Below, in pieces: positions 43,478 through 51,121 of a stretch of DNA of 64,000 nucleotides (position 1 is its first letter; the number at the start of each line of letters is the position of its first letter). Position numbers and translations under genes: made by a program. The notes under the pieces were generated by a model, which saw only the letters and a program-made list of their open reading frames with translations, ran no database searches and was not told the origin of the DNA. The stretch spans positions 186,001 through 250,000 of the forward strand of contig NZ_JADKRS010000002.1 in NCBI RefSeq assembly GCF_015351075.1. Reading direction: 5' to 3'. Source of the DNA: Clavibacter sp. VKM Ac-2873. Its GTDB lineage: Bacteria; Actinomycetota; Actinomycetes; Actinomycetales; Microbacteriaceae.

Positions 43478-44083
43478 TCACCGCCCCGCCGGCACCCCCG
43501 CGTCGCGCAGCGCCAGGTCGGCGAGCTGACGGACGACGCGCGGGTCGCCCGCGCGCCAGGCCGCGACCGGATCCGGGTGCGCCTTCAGGAGCGCCGCCGG
43601 CTTGCGCGACGACAGCGCCCGGAGCGCGAGCAGCTCGGTGCCGCCGGGAGTCGACGCGAGCACGCGGGCGGCCGCCGCGCGCCGCACGAACGAGATCCGG
43701 CGCAGCAGCCAGTGCCGCACGATGAAGGCGATCGGCACGAGCGCCACGAGGAGCCCCAGCAGGAGCGCGATGGTGCCGACGAGCGACTGCTGGTCGCGCC
43801 CCGCCTGCACGAGGCCGGATCCGATCCCGCTCGCGTCCTCGAACGGCCCGCGCGCGGCGTCGCCCACGAGGGGCAGGCGGCCGAGGGCGTCGGCGGCGTC
43901 GGTCATGGATCCGCTGAGCCGCGTGCCCGACTCCTCCATGCTGCGCCCGAGGTCGCCGAGCGGGCGGATGAGCGCGGCCACCGCGATCCCCACCAGCACC
44001 GACACGACGATGCCCGCGAGCGCCGCGGTGTCCGCCGCGATCTGCCGGGCGCGGACGAGGGGGAGCGCGGAGTAGAGCTGCAT
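43478..44083 (-). CDS. Two-TM membrane protein, unknown function
   Basis: 201 aa from ATG 44083. TM1 AALAGIVVSVLVGIAVAALI, an extracytoplasmic helical loop of about 70 residues (LGRSMEESGTRLSGSMTDAADAL), TM2 GTIALLLGLLVALVPIAFIV, then a basic cytoplasmic region ending with RRISFVRRAAAARVLA and a Leu/Ala-rich helical tail. Not a recognised family. Confidence 0.75.
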   Translation of the reverse strand: MQLYSALPLVRARQIAADTAALAGIVVSVLVGIAVAALIRPLGDLGRSMEESGTRLSGSMTDAADALGRLPLVGDAARGPFEDASGIGSGLVQAGRDQQSLVGTIALLLGLLVALVPIAFIVRHWLLRRISFVRRAAAARVLASTPGGTELLALRALSSRKPAALLKAHPDPVAAWRAGDPRVVRQLADLALRDAGVPAGR

Positions 44084-44130
44084 GCGTCCAGCCTGGCCCG
44101 CAGGCCGTCCCGGGTGCGCCGGGCGAGGGA

Positions 44131-44499
44131 TCAGCCGGATGCGTCGAGCGCCTCCAGCGCCCGCAGCGCCTCCTGCGCCCGCTCGAGGCGCGCGTCCTCC
44201 GGCTCGTCCCACCAGCGCGGGCCGCGCTCGCCGAGGCCGTGCTTCGCGAGGCTCACCCGCTCCCGGGCCGTCGCGATCGCGGCGTCGTCGGCCGCGCGCT
44301 TCGCCGCGCGCACACCCGAGCGGCCGCGGCCGAGGTGCGACGTCAGCGCCTCGACCAGCTCGGCCGGCAGCGACGGATCCGTGCGGGGCCAGCGCCGCCC
44401 GTCCACGACCAGCCAGCGCTCCGCCTCGATCGCGGCGGCGGACGCCGCGTCGGCAGACGCGTCGGCGTCGGCGTCGGGATCCCGGGGACGCTCGGTCAT
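44131..44499 (-). CDS. Conserved actinobacterial hypothetical protein (often labelled biopolymer transporter Tol)
   Basis: 122 aa. The core ERWLVVDGRRWPRTDPSLPAEL, ALTSHLGRGRSGVRAAKRA and HGLGERGPRWWDEP is one I recall from actinobacterial proteins carrying a Tol-like name without evidence of that role. An acidic Ala/Asp N-terminus precedes it. All alpha-helical, soluble; it may bind nucleic acid through its Arg/Lys helix. Function unknown. Confidence 0.78.
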   Translation of the reverse strand: MTERPRDPDADADASADAASAAAIEAERWLVVDGRRWPRTDPSLPAELVEALTSHLGRGRSGVRAAKRAADDAAIATARERVSLAKHGLGERGPRWWDEPEDARLERAQEALRALEALDASG

Positions 44500-44578
44500 G
44501 GTCCGACGCTAGCCCCGGCCGCGGCGGACGACCGACCGCGCTCGGCGATCGGCCACCCGCCGGCGCCCGCACGCGCAC

Positions 44579-44610
44579 GAGGGCCGGGGCGCACGCACGC
44601 CCCGGCCCTC
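44579..44610. terminator. Hairpin terminator downstream of phoX
   Basis: Perfect 13-bp arms GAGGGCCGGGGCG (44579-44591) and its complement (44598-44610) around a 6-nt loop. It lies 55 bp beyond the phoX stop and ends that minus-strand transcript before the start of the 122-aa gene. Confidence 0.75.
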
Positions 44611-44665
44611 CGATCGGCCCCCCGATTAGCTCAGCGGGTCACCCCGCCGAGCAGCTCTCCGCGGA

Positions 44666-46741
44666 TCAGCCGCGCCACACCTGGATCACCGACGGGCGCG
44701 GTCCGCGCCAGGCGCCCTTCGGCGGGGTGGCGCCGGCGGGCACGTAGTCGGGGAAGAACGAGTGCTGCTCGGCGAACGAGCCGTCCTCGCCCGGATGCTG
44801 CACCGCGACGAACACCATGCCCTCGGTGTCGTGCACGACCGGGCCGCAGGTCTCGGCCTCGGTGGGCACGGAGAGGAACTGCTGCACGTGGCCGCGCTCT
44901 TCGCCCTCCACCGGCACCTTGAACAGGCCGTCGTTGAGGCCGATGGTGCTCGGGGCGCCGTCGGTGGAGATCCAGAGGGCGCCCTCGGAGTCGAACGCGA
45001 CGTTGTCCGGGCAGCTGATGGGCGAGACCTTGTCCTTCGGGAAGCCCGCGAAGTAGGTCGACTCGTTCTTCGCCGGGTCGCCCGCGACGAGCAGCAGGTT
45101 CCACGTGAAGGTGGTGGAGCGGGCGTCGCCGCCGTCCTCGGTGATCTCCACGATGTGGCCGTCGCGGTTGGTCGTCCGCGGGTTCATCTCCGTGGCGCCC
45201 TCCTTGCCGGCCTTGCCGCGGTCGGTGTTGTTGGTGCACGCGACGTAGATCTTGCCGGTGACGGGGCTGGGCTGGACGTCCTCGCAGCGGTCCATCTTCG
45301 TGGCGCCCGCGGCATCCGCGACGAGGCGCGTGTGCACGAGCGCCTCCTCGGTCGTGAAGCCGGGGATCTGGCAGACGCCGTCGACCACCAGCGGGATCCA
45401 CTCGCCGATGCCGTCGAACGAGCCGTCGGACGGGAGCTGGCCGGTGCCGGTGATCTCCGCGACGGGCGAGTCGCCCGTGAAGCGCGCCACGTAGAGCGCG
45501 CCGCGGGTGAGCAGCTGCTTGTTCCGCTTGCGGTCCTGGCGGGTGGTGCCCGTGACCATCTGGTCGTGCGACACGAACTTGTAGAGGTAGTCGAAGCGCT
45601 CGTCGTCGCCCATGTACGCGGCGACGTGGCCGCTCGTCCCGAGGATGACGTTCGCGCCCTCGTGCTTGAACCGGCCGAGCGCGGTGTGCTTCACGGGCGC
45701 CTCGCCGGGCTCGAACGGGTCGACCTCGACGATCCAGCCGAAGCGGTTCGGCTCGTTCTCGTAGCCGGCGGTGCGGGCGTCGAAGCGGGGGTCGATGGCC
45801 TCCCAGCCGCGGGTCGTCGACTTGTCGGCGAGGCCGTAGCGCTTGTCGGCGGCGGAGGTGCCCGCGGTGCGGAAGTAGCCGTTGAAGTTCTCCTCGCCGG
45901 AGAGCACGGTGCCCCACGGGGTGGTGCCGCCGGAGCAGTTGCCGAGGGTGCCGAGGATCCGCGTGCCCTTCGGGTCGTCCTTGGTGCGCAGCGACGCCGA
46001 TCCTGCGGCGGGGCCCGTGACGGTGAAGGGCGTGTCCGCGGTGATGCGGCGGTTGCGGTGGTGGCCGATCGTGTAGGTCCACGGCTGGCCGACCGTCTTC
46101 CGGCGGAGCGCGACGACGGACATGCCGTGGGACGCCTTCCCGATGCGGCGCTGCTCGGCGAGCTCGGCGTCGTCGGCCGCGGGCGGGAACATGATGTTCT
46201 CGTTCGTGTACTCGTGGTTGGCGACGAGGAGCGCCTCCTTGTTCCGCGAGTTGATCGGGATGATGTCGAGGTAGTCGTTGTTGTAGCCGAACTGGCGCGA
46301 CGCGAGCTTGGCCGTCTGGTTGTCCGCGTCGAAGTCGTCGGCGTAGCTGAAGAGCGGGTCGCCCCAGCGGATGATCGGCTGCCAGCGGTACCCGGTCGGG
46401 ACCGTGAACCGGTCGACGGCGGCGTCGACGGGCGTGATCGCCGTGAAGGGCAGGTTCGACGCGGCCTGCGCGGCGGCGGCCTCGGCGCCGGGGGCGGCCG
46501 CGTTCTGCGCCACGAGGATCGCGAGGGCACCGGCGCCCGCGCCGCCGAGCAGCGTGCGGCGCGAGAGGGCGCGGCCCGCGATGTCGCGGAAGTAGGAGTT
46601 GTCGGTGACGTTCGGCACGGGCTTGGTGCACGCGTCGTCGCACTTGAGGTGGCAGGTGACCGTGCTGCGCTTGCCGCGGGCGTGGGGGTCGCGGGACAGG
46701 ATCGGCAGCAGCCGGTGGTGGGTCTCACGGGTGAGGGTCAT
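44666..46741 (-). CDS. phoX: PhoX-family alkaline phosphatase, Tat-exported
   Basis: Releases phosphate from organic esters outside the cell, using iron and calcium. 691 aa from ATG 46741, with GGAG 7 nt upstream. The Tat signal SRRTLLGGAG is at residues 60-69 with a hydrophobic core after it; it is unusually far from the start, behind a leader with Cys30, Cys34 and Cys38. The mature part shows PhoX landmarks: WGDPLF, NNDYLDIIPIN, NHEYTNENIMFPP, GNCSGGTTPWGTVLSGEENFNGYF and CPDNVAFDSEGALWISTDG. A three-repeat PHO box lies about 100 bp upstream of the start, so it should be induced by phosphate starvation. Confidence 0.9.
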   Translation of the reverse strand: MTLTRETHHRLLPILSRDPHARGKRSTVTCHLKCDDACTKPVPNVTDNSYFRDIAGRALSRRTLLGGAGAGALAILVAQNAAAPGAEAAAAQAASNLPFTAITPVDAAVDRFTVPTGYRWQPIIRWGDPLFSYADDFDADNQTAKLASRQFGYNNDYLDIIPINSRNKEALLVANHEYTNENIMFPPAADDAELAEQRRIGKASHGMSVVALRRKTVGQPWTYTIGHHRNRRITADTPFTVTGPAAGSASLRTKDDPKGTRILGTLGNCSGGTTPWGTVLSGEENFNGYFRTAGTSAADKRYGLADKSTTRGWEAIDPRFDARTAGYENEPNRFGWIVEVDPFEPGEAPVKHTALGRFKHEGANVILGTSGHVAAYMGDDERFDYLYKFVSHDQMVTGTTRQDRKRNKQLLTRGALYVARFTGDSPVAEITGTGQLPSDGSFDGIGEWIPLVVDGVCQIPGFTTEEALVHTRLVADAAGATKMDRCEDVQPSPVTGKIYVACTNNTDRGKAGKEGATEMNPRTTNRDGHIVEITEDGGDARSTTFTWNLLLVAGDPAKNESTYFAGFPKDKVSPISCPDNVAFDSEGALWISTDGAPSTIGLNDGLFKVPVEGEERGHVQQFLSVPTEAETCGPVVHDTEGMVFVAVQHPGEDGSFAEQHSFFPDYVPAGATPPKGAWRGPRPSVIQVWRG

Positions 46742-46837
46742 GTGGGGTCTCCATCGATCTCGGGCGTCTCCACCCGGGGCGGCGGACGCATCACGCTCGA
46801 AAGGTATTGGCGCCCCCGGACGCGCCCCCGAAGCCAG

Positions 46838-46866
46838 GGTGGACGCCGGGTGAACCCCGGATGGAC
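46838..46866 (-). promoter_or_regulatory. PHO box: three 7-bp repeats at 11-bp spacing upstream of phoX
   Basis: On the minus strand GTCCATC, GTTCACC and GTCCACC follow one another with 4-nt gaps, i.e. exactly 11 bp apart (plus-strand units start at 46838, 46849 and 46860). The middle unit is the PhoP consensus GTTCACC known from Streptomyces. A TACCTT hexamer at 46806-46801 could be the -10 element. Distance and orientation fit PhoP activation of phoX. Confidence 0.72.
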
Positions 46867-46933
46867 GGAACTCGCGGGCGTACCGTCGAGGGGCGGCGCG
46901 GATCCGCGCCGCCTCGACCCGAGGAGGATCCCC

Positions 46934-47686
46934 ATGGCCAGGTTCGACACGAAGACCGCTCTCGTGACAGGCGGAGGCAGTGGCATCGGCGCCGCGATCT
47001 CCCGCGCGCTCGCCGCGGAGGGCGCGTCGGTCGTCGTCACCGACATCCAGCTGGAGGCGGCGGAGCGCGTCGTCGCCGAGATCGAGCAGGCGGGCGGCAC
47101 CGCCACCGCGTTCCGCCAGGACACGGCGAAGGCGGAGGACTCGGAGGCCGCGGTCGCGCACGCCGTCGACGCCTACGGCGCGCTGCACCTCGCCGTGAAC
47201 AACGCCGGCGTCAGTGCCCCGGCAGCCGACATCGGCGACTACGAGATCTCCGCCTGGGACCGCACGCGCGCCATCGACCTCGACGGCGTCTTCTACGGCC
47301 TCCGCTACCAGCTCCCCGCGATGGTGGCGGCGGGCGGCGGCGCGGTCGTCAACATGAGCTCGGTGCTCGGATCCGTCGGCTTCGCGCAGAACGCCGCCTA
47401 CGTCGCGAGCAAGCACGCCCTCGTCGGCCTCACCAAGGTCGCCGCGCTCGAGTACACGGCCCGCGGCGTGCGCACCAACGCGGTCGGCCCCGGCTTCATC
47501 GACACCCCGCTCGTGCGCTCGTCCCTCTCGGCCGAGGCGCTCGCGTACCTCGAGAGCCAGCACGCGACCGGCCGGCTCGGCACGGATAAAGAGGTCGCGG
47601 CGCTCGTGCTGTTCCTCCTCAGCGACGACGCGTCCTTCATCTCGGGCAGCTACCACCTGGTGGACGGCGGCTACTCGGCGCGCTGA
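46934..47686 (+). CDS. Short-chain dehydrogenase/reductase
   Basis: 250 aa Rossmann-fold oxidoreductase. The cofactor loop TGGGSGIG is at 12-19; Asp37 after the second strand (VVVTDIQ) indicates NAD(H) preference; NNAG is at 89-92; the catalytic Ser lies in NMSSVLG (142-143), with Tyr156 and Lys160 in YVASK. The C-terminus LVDGGYSAR is typical of SDRs of the FabG/glucose-dehydrogenase type. GAGGAGG stands upstream of ATG 46934. It is divergent from phoX. Confidence 0.87.
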   Translation: MARFDTKTALVTGGGSGIGAAISRALAAEGASVVVTDIQLEAAERVVAEIEQAGGTATAFRQDTAKAEDSEAAVAHAVDAYGALHLAVNNAGVSAPAADIGDYEISAWDRTRAIDLDGVFYGLRYQLPAMVAAGGGAVVNMSSVLGSVGFAQNAAYVASKHALVGLTKVAALEYTARGVRTNAVGPGFIDTPLVRSSLSAEALAYLESQHATGRLGTDKEVAALVLFLLSDDASFISGSYHLVDGGYSAR

Positions 47687-47729
47687 CCCGCTGGCCGCGC
47701 GCGCACCCACGGCGCACGACCGCGCACGA

Positions 47730-47769
47730 CCGCGGCCGCCCGGCGCGTCGAGACGCCGGGCGGCCGCGG
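47730..47769. terminator. Bidirectional hairpin terminator between SDR and ABC operon
   Basis: Perfect 16-bp arms CCGCGGCCGCCCGGCG (47730-47745) and its complement (47754-47769) around an 8-nt loop, between convergent genes. The strongest hairpin seen in the window. Confidence 0.78.
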
Positions 47770-47786
47770 GGCCGGTGCCGCGCCCG

Positions 47787-48080
47787 TCAGACGGGCGCGA
47801 GGAACGTGAGCTGGGATCCGTCCTCCACGATGAGCGGGCCGAGCGCCGCGTTGAACTCCGCCCCGTACGGCGCCCCGATGTGCGCCTGGAACGCGGCCTC
47901 GTCGCGGTACACCTCGTGCACCACGAAGCGCGCCGGATCCTCCACCCGCCGGTACGGCTCGAACACGACGTTGCCGGGCTCGGCCCGCACGAGCTCCGCG
48001 AGCCCGGCGATCATCCGCGCGACCTGCTCCTCCTGGCCCGGCAGCGCCGTGAACTCCGCGTACAGGACGGTGGCCGTCAT
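47787..48080 (-). CDS. Antibiotic biosynthesis monooxygenase (ABM)-fold protein
   Basis: 97 aa ferredoxin-like alpha/beta protein: TVLYAEFTALPGQEEQVARMI, then EPGNVVFEPYRRVEDPARFVVHEVYRDEAAFQAH, typical of YgiN/ABM small monooxygenases that act on quinols or aromatic rings. The ATG overlaps the stop of the sugar ABC ATPase (ATGA), so it is the last gene of that operon. A role in sugar metabolism is not obvious; a mutarotase-like function of this fold is one possibility (inference). Confidence 0.82.
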   Translation of the reverse strand: MTATVLYAEFTALPGQEEQVARMIAGLAELVRAEPGNVVFEPYRRVEDPARFVVHEVYRDEAAFQAHIGAPYGAEFNAALGPLIVEDGSQLTFLAPV

Positions 48081-48874
48081 GCCGTGGCCGCGCCCGTCAT
48101 GATCGCGACCGCGTCGGTCATCGAGTGCGACTGCGGCGTGATGGTCGCGGCCTTCTTGCCCAGGCGCTGGATGTGGATCCGGTCGGCGACCTCGAACACC
48201 TGCGGCATGTTGTGGCTGATGAGGATCACCGGGATGCCCCGGTCGCGCAGGTTCCGCACGAGCTCCAGCACCTGGTTCGACTCGCGCACGCCGAGCGCCG
48301 CGGTCGGCTCGTCGAGCACCACGACCTTCGACCCGAACGCCGCGGCGCGCGCCACGGCGACCGCCTGCCGCTGCCCGCCGGACAGGTTCTCGACGGGCAC
48401 GGTCACGTCCTGCAGCGTCGAGATCCCGAGCTCGGTCAGCTCCGCCTTGGCGTCGCGGCGCATGCCGGCCGTGTCGAGCATGCGGAACACGGATCCGAGG
48501 ATCCCCTTCTTCCGCTTCTCCCGCCCGAGGTAGAGGTTCGACGCCACGTCGAGCGCGGGCGAGACGGCGAGGTTCTGGTACACCGTCTCGATCCCCGCGG
48601 CCCGGGCGTCCTGCGGACGCTTGAACGACACCGGCTTGCCGTCGAGGAACAGCTCGCCCTCGTCGGGCGTCTCCGCTCCCGTGAGGCACTTGATGAGCGT
48701 CGACTTGCCGGCGCCGTTGTCGCCGATGATCGCGAGCACCTCGCCGGGGAAGAGCTCGAGGCTCACGCCGTCGAGTCCGACGACCCGGCCGAAGGTCTTC
48801 ACGAGCCGCTTCGCCTCGAGGACGGGCGTGCGGGTCGGGGCGGGGGCGCTCCCCGCGGGGTCGGTGAGGGTCAC
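48077..48874 (-). CDS. Sugar ABC transporter ATPase, single-domain (FrcA-like)
   Basis: 265 aa from GTG 48874, which overlaps the permease stop (GTGA). Walker A is GDNGAGKST, the signature LSGGQRQAVAVARA, Walker B VVVLDEPTAALG, and the switch His lies in LISHNMP. Only one nucleotide-binding domain is present, unlike the double-domain RbsA, XylG or MglA proteins; this length is that of FrcA of rhizobial fructose importers. It powers the permease encoded upstream. Confidence 0.9.
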   Translation of the reverse strand: MTLTDPAGSAPAPTRTPVLEAKRLVKTFGRVVGLDGVSLELFPGEVLAIIGDNGAGKSTLIKCLTGAETPDEGELFLDGKPVSFKRPQDARAAGIETVYQNLAVSPALDVASNLYLGREKRKKGILGSVFRMLDTAGMRRDAKAELTELGISTLQDVTVPVENLSGGQRQAVAVARAAAFGSKVVVLDEPTAALGVRESNQVLELVRNLRDRGIPVILISHNMPQVFEVADRIHIQRLGKKAATITPQSHSMTDAVAIMTGAATA

Positions 48875-49920
48875 TTGCGCACCTTTCGGATCCACTGGTC
48901 GACGGAGACCGCCACGATGATCAGGACGCCCACGGCGAGGGTCTGGTACAGCACGTCCAGCCCGGCGAGCGAGAGCCCGTTGCGGAAGACGCCGACGATG
49001 AGCGCGCCGAGGAGCGTGCCCCACACCGTGCCGCGACCGCCGAAGAGGCTCGTGCCGCCGATGACCACCGCGGTGATGGAGTCGAGGTTGAGGTCGGCCC
49101 CGGCGTTGGGGCTGGCGGCGTTGCTGCGGCCGATCGCGATCCACGCGCCGACGGCGAGGATCGCCCCGGCCGCGAGGTACACGCTCATGAGCACCCGGTT
49201 GACGCTGATGCCGGCGAGGCGGGCGGCCTCCTTGTCGTCGCCGACCGCGTAGACGTGCCGGCCCCACGCGGTCTTCCCGAGGATGAAGGCGACCACGACG
49301 TAGAGCACGAGCATGAGGACCACGCCGAAGCTGATCTTCACCCCGGCCAGGTCGAACGTGCGCCCCGTCCAGGAGAGCGCGGCCGGCATGTCCACGCCGC
49401 GGATGGTCGCGCCGTTGGAGTAGAGGAGCGTGAGCGCCACGAAGATGTTCAGCGTCCCGAGCGTGACGATGAACGGGGGGAGCCGCAGCCGCGTCACGAG
49501 CAGGCCGTTGAACGCGCCGGCCGCGAGGCCCACGACGAGCCCGGCGACCAGGGCGGCGGGTGCCGGCAGTCCGTTCTGGCTGGCCGTCTGCGCGATCACC
49601 ATCGACGTGAGCACCATGACCGCGCCCACCGACAGGTCGATGCCCGCGGTGAGGATGATCAGCGTCTGCGCCACCGCGAGCGTGCCGACCACGGCGACCT
49701 GCTGCGTGACGAGCGACAGGTTGGCGGGATCGAGGAAGCGGTCGTTGAGCAGGCCGAACACGACGATCGCGAGCACCAGCACGACGGCGGGGCTGACGGC
49801 GGGGTAGCGGTGGAGCACCCCGCGGATGCGGTCGACGGGGGAGCGGCGGTCGAGGAACTCGTTGGCGAGGTCGAGCGCCGAGGTGGGCGGGTTCGGGTCG
49901 GTGGTCCGGCTCACGGTCAC
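48871..49920 (-). CDS. Sugar ABC transporter permease (RbsC/FrcC type)
   Basis: 349 aa from GTG 49920, overlapping the stop of the binding-protein gene. About nine or ten TM segments, with conserved ILTAGIDLSVGAVMVLTSM, VTRLRLPPFIVTLGTLNIF and GTSLFGGRGTVWGTLLGALIVG, where GGRG is part of the ATPase-contact loop of the CUT2 permeases. Ribose, fructose, xylose or similar monosaccharides are the usual cargo. Confidence 0.92.
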   Translation of the reverse strand: MTVSRTTDPNPPTSALDLANEFLDRRSPVDRIRGVLHRYPAVSPAVVLVLAIVVFGLLNDRFLDPANLSLVTQQVAVVGTLAVAQTLIILTAGIDLSVGAVMVLTSMVIAQTASQNGLPAPAALVAGLVVGLAAGAFNGLLVTRLRLPPFIVTLGTLNIFVALTLLYSNGATIRGVDMPAALSWTGRTFDLAGVKISFGVVLMLVLYVVVAFILGKTAWGRHVYAVGDDKEAARLAGISVNRVLMSVYLAAGAILAVGAWIAIGRSNAASPNAGADLNLDSITAVVIGGTSLFGGRGTVWGTLLGALIVGVFRNGLSLAGLDVLYQTLAVGVLIIVAVSVDQWIRKVRK

Positions 49921-51008
49921 TCGCCCCAGCACTTCGTCGCGGCGTCGTCGGCCGTGATGCTGTCGAGGCCGTCGACGGGGGTGTCGGTGACGAGCGCGGA
50001 TCCGGTGTCGAAGAAGTCGAGCCCGGCGCTGGTGGCGGGCTTCGTGCCGTCCTTCGCGAGCTGCGCGATGGCCTCGACGCCGAGCTGCGCCATCTTCACC
50101 GGGTACTGCTGGGCGGTGGCGCCGATGACGCCCTCCTTGACGTTCTTCACGCCCGCGCAGCCGCCGTCGACCGAGACGAGGACGACGTCCTTCTCCTTGC
50201 CGGCCGCCTGGAGCGCCTGGTACGCGCCGAACGCGGCCGGCTCGTTGATCGTGTAGACGACGTTGATGTCGGGGTCCTTCGACAGCAGCGTCTCCATCGC
50301 CGTGCGGCCGCCGTCCTCGGCGCCCTGCGTGGCCTCGTTGCCGACGATCTCGTAGGAGCCGCCGCTGTAGTCGCCGGTCTTCGCCTCGTCGCCGTTCTTC
50401 GCCTTGTCGGCCACGTCGATGCCCATGCCCGTGAGGAAGCCCTGGTCGCGGTTGTAGTCGACCGAGATGGCCTTGTCGTCGTACAGGTCGAGGAGGGCGA
50501 TGGTGGCCTTCTTGCCGCCGAGCTGCGCGGCCGCCCACTTGCCGATGGACTCGCCCGCGGCGAAGTTGTCGGTGGCGAAGGTGATGTCGACCGAGTCGGC
50601 CGGGTCGGGCGCCGTGTCGAGCGCGATGACGAAGAGGCCGGCGTCGCGGGCCTTCTGGATCGCGTCGAGGACCGACGGGCCGTTGATCGTGATGAGGATG
50701 CCCTTGTCGCCCTTCGAGATGGCGTTCTCGATGGCCTGGATCTGGCTGTCCTCGTCGCCGTCCGCCTTGCCGGCGGCGAGCGTGAGGTCGATGCCGTCCT
50801 TCGCCGCGGCGTCCTTCGCGCCGTCCTCCATCGCGACGAAGAAGGGGTTCGTGGTCGTCTTCACGATGAGGGAGACGCCGACGTCGCCGGAGCCGCCGGA
50901 TCCGGAGCCGCCGCTCGAGCTGGAGCAGCCGGCGAGCCCGCCCGCGGCGATGAGGGCCGCCGAGCCGAGGGCGATGGTGCGCACGAGACGCGGGGATCGG
51001 TTCGTCAT
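49917..51008 (-). CDS. Sugar ABC transporter substrate-binding lipoprotein (RbsB/FrcB-like)
   Basis: 363 aa. The signal peptide ends in LAGC; the lipid-anchored Cys is followed by a Ser/Gly tether (SSSSGGSGSGGSGD). The mature part is a type I periplasmic-binding fold: GVSLIVKTTTNPFFVAMEDGAKDAAAK, then ALDTAPDPADSVDITFATDN and VVYTINEPAAFGAYQAL. It delivers a pentose or hexose to the permease. First gene of the operon and divergent from the LacI-type gene, with an operator between them. Confidence 0.92.
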   Translation of the reverse strand: MTNRSPRLVRTIALGSAALIAAGGLAGCSSSSGGSGSGGSGDVGVSLIVKTTTNPFFVAMEDGAKDAAAKDGIDLTLAAGKADGDEDSQIQAIENAISKGDKGILITINGPSVLDAIQKARDAGLFVIALDTAPDPADSVDITFATDNFAAGESIGKWAAAQLGGKKATIALLDLYDDKAISVDYNRDQGFLTGMGIDVADKAKNGDEAKTGDYSGGSYEIVGNEATQGAEDGGRTAMETLLSKDPDINVVYTINEPAAFGAYQALQAAGKEKDVVLVSVDGGCAGVKNVKEGVIGATAQQYPVKMAQLGVEAIAQLAKDGTKPATSAGLDFFDTGSALVTDTPVDGLDSITADDAATKCWGE

Positions 51009-51044
51009 TGATGGATCCTGTCCTTCGGGTGGGAGCGCACTCCC

Positions 51045-51056
51045 GACAACGTTGTC
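51045..51056. promoter_or_regulatory. LacI-family operator 1, between importer operon and regulator
   Basis: GACAACGTTGTC is a perfect 12-bp palindrome with the central CG typical of LacI-family sites. A minus-strand promoter can be drawn just upstream for the importer operon: TTGACC at 51093-51088 and TAGACC at 51069-51064 with an 18-bp spacer. The operator would then cover its transcription start, so the regulator should repress the importer. Confidence 0.75.
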
Positions 51057-51121
51057 AAGGAGAGGTCTATCGGGTGCGACCCGCTATGGTCAACCCATTG
51101 CGCAGAGAGCGAGACTCATTC

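Noticed and set aside
44622-44665. tRNA-like stretch GATTAGCTCAGCGGGT
   Set aside because: It resembles a tRNA A box, but no acceptor stem, anticodon arm or T-loop follows, and the sequence runs into the phoX stop.
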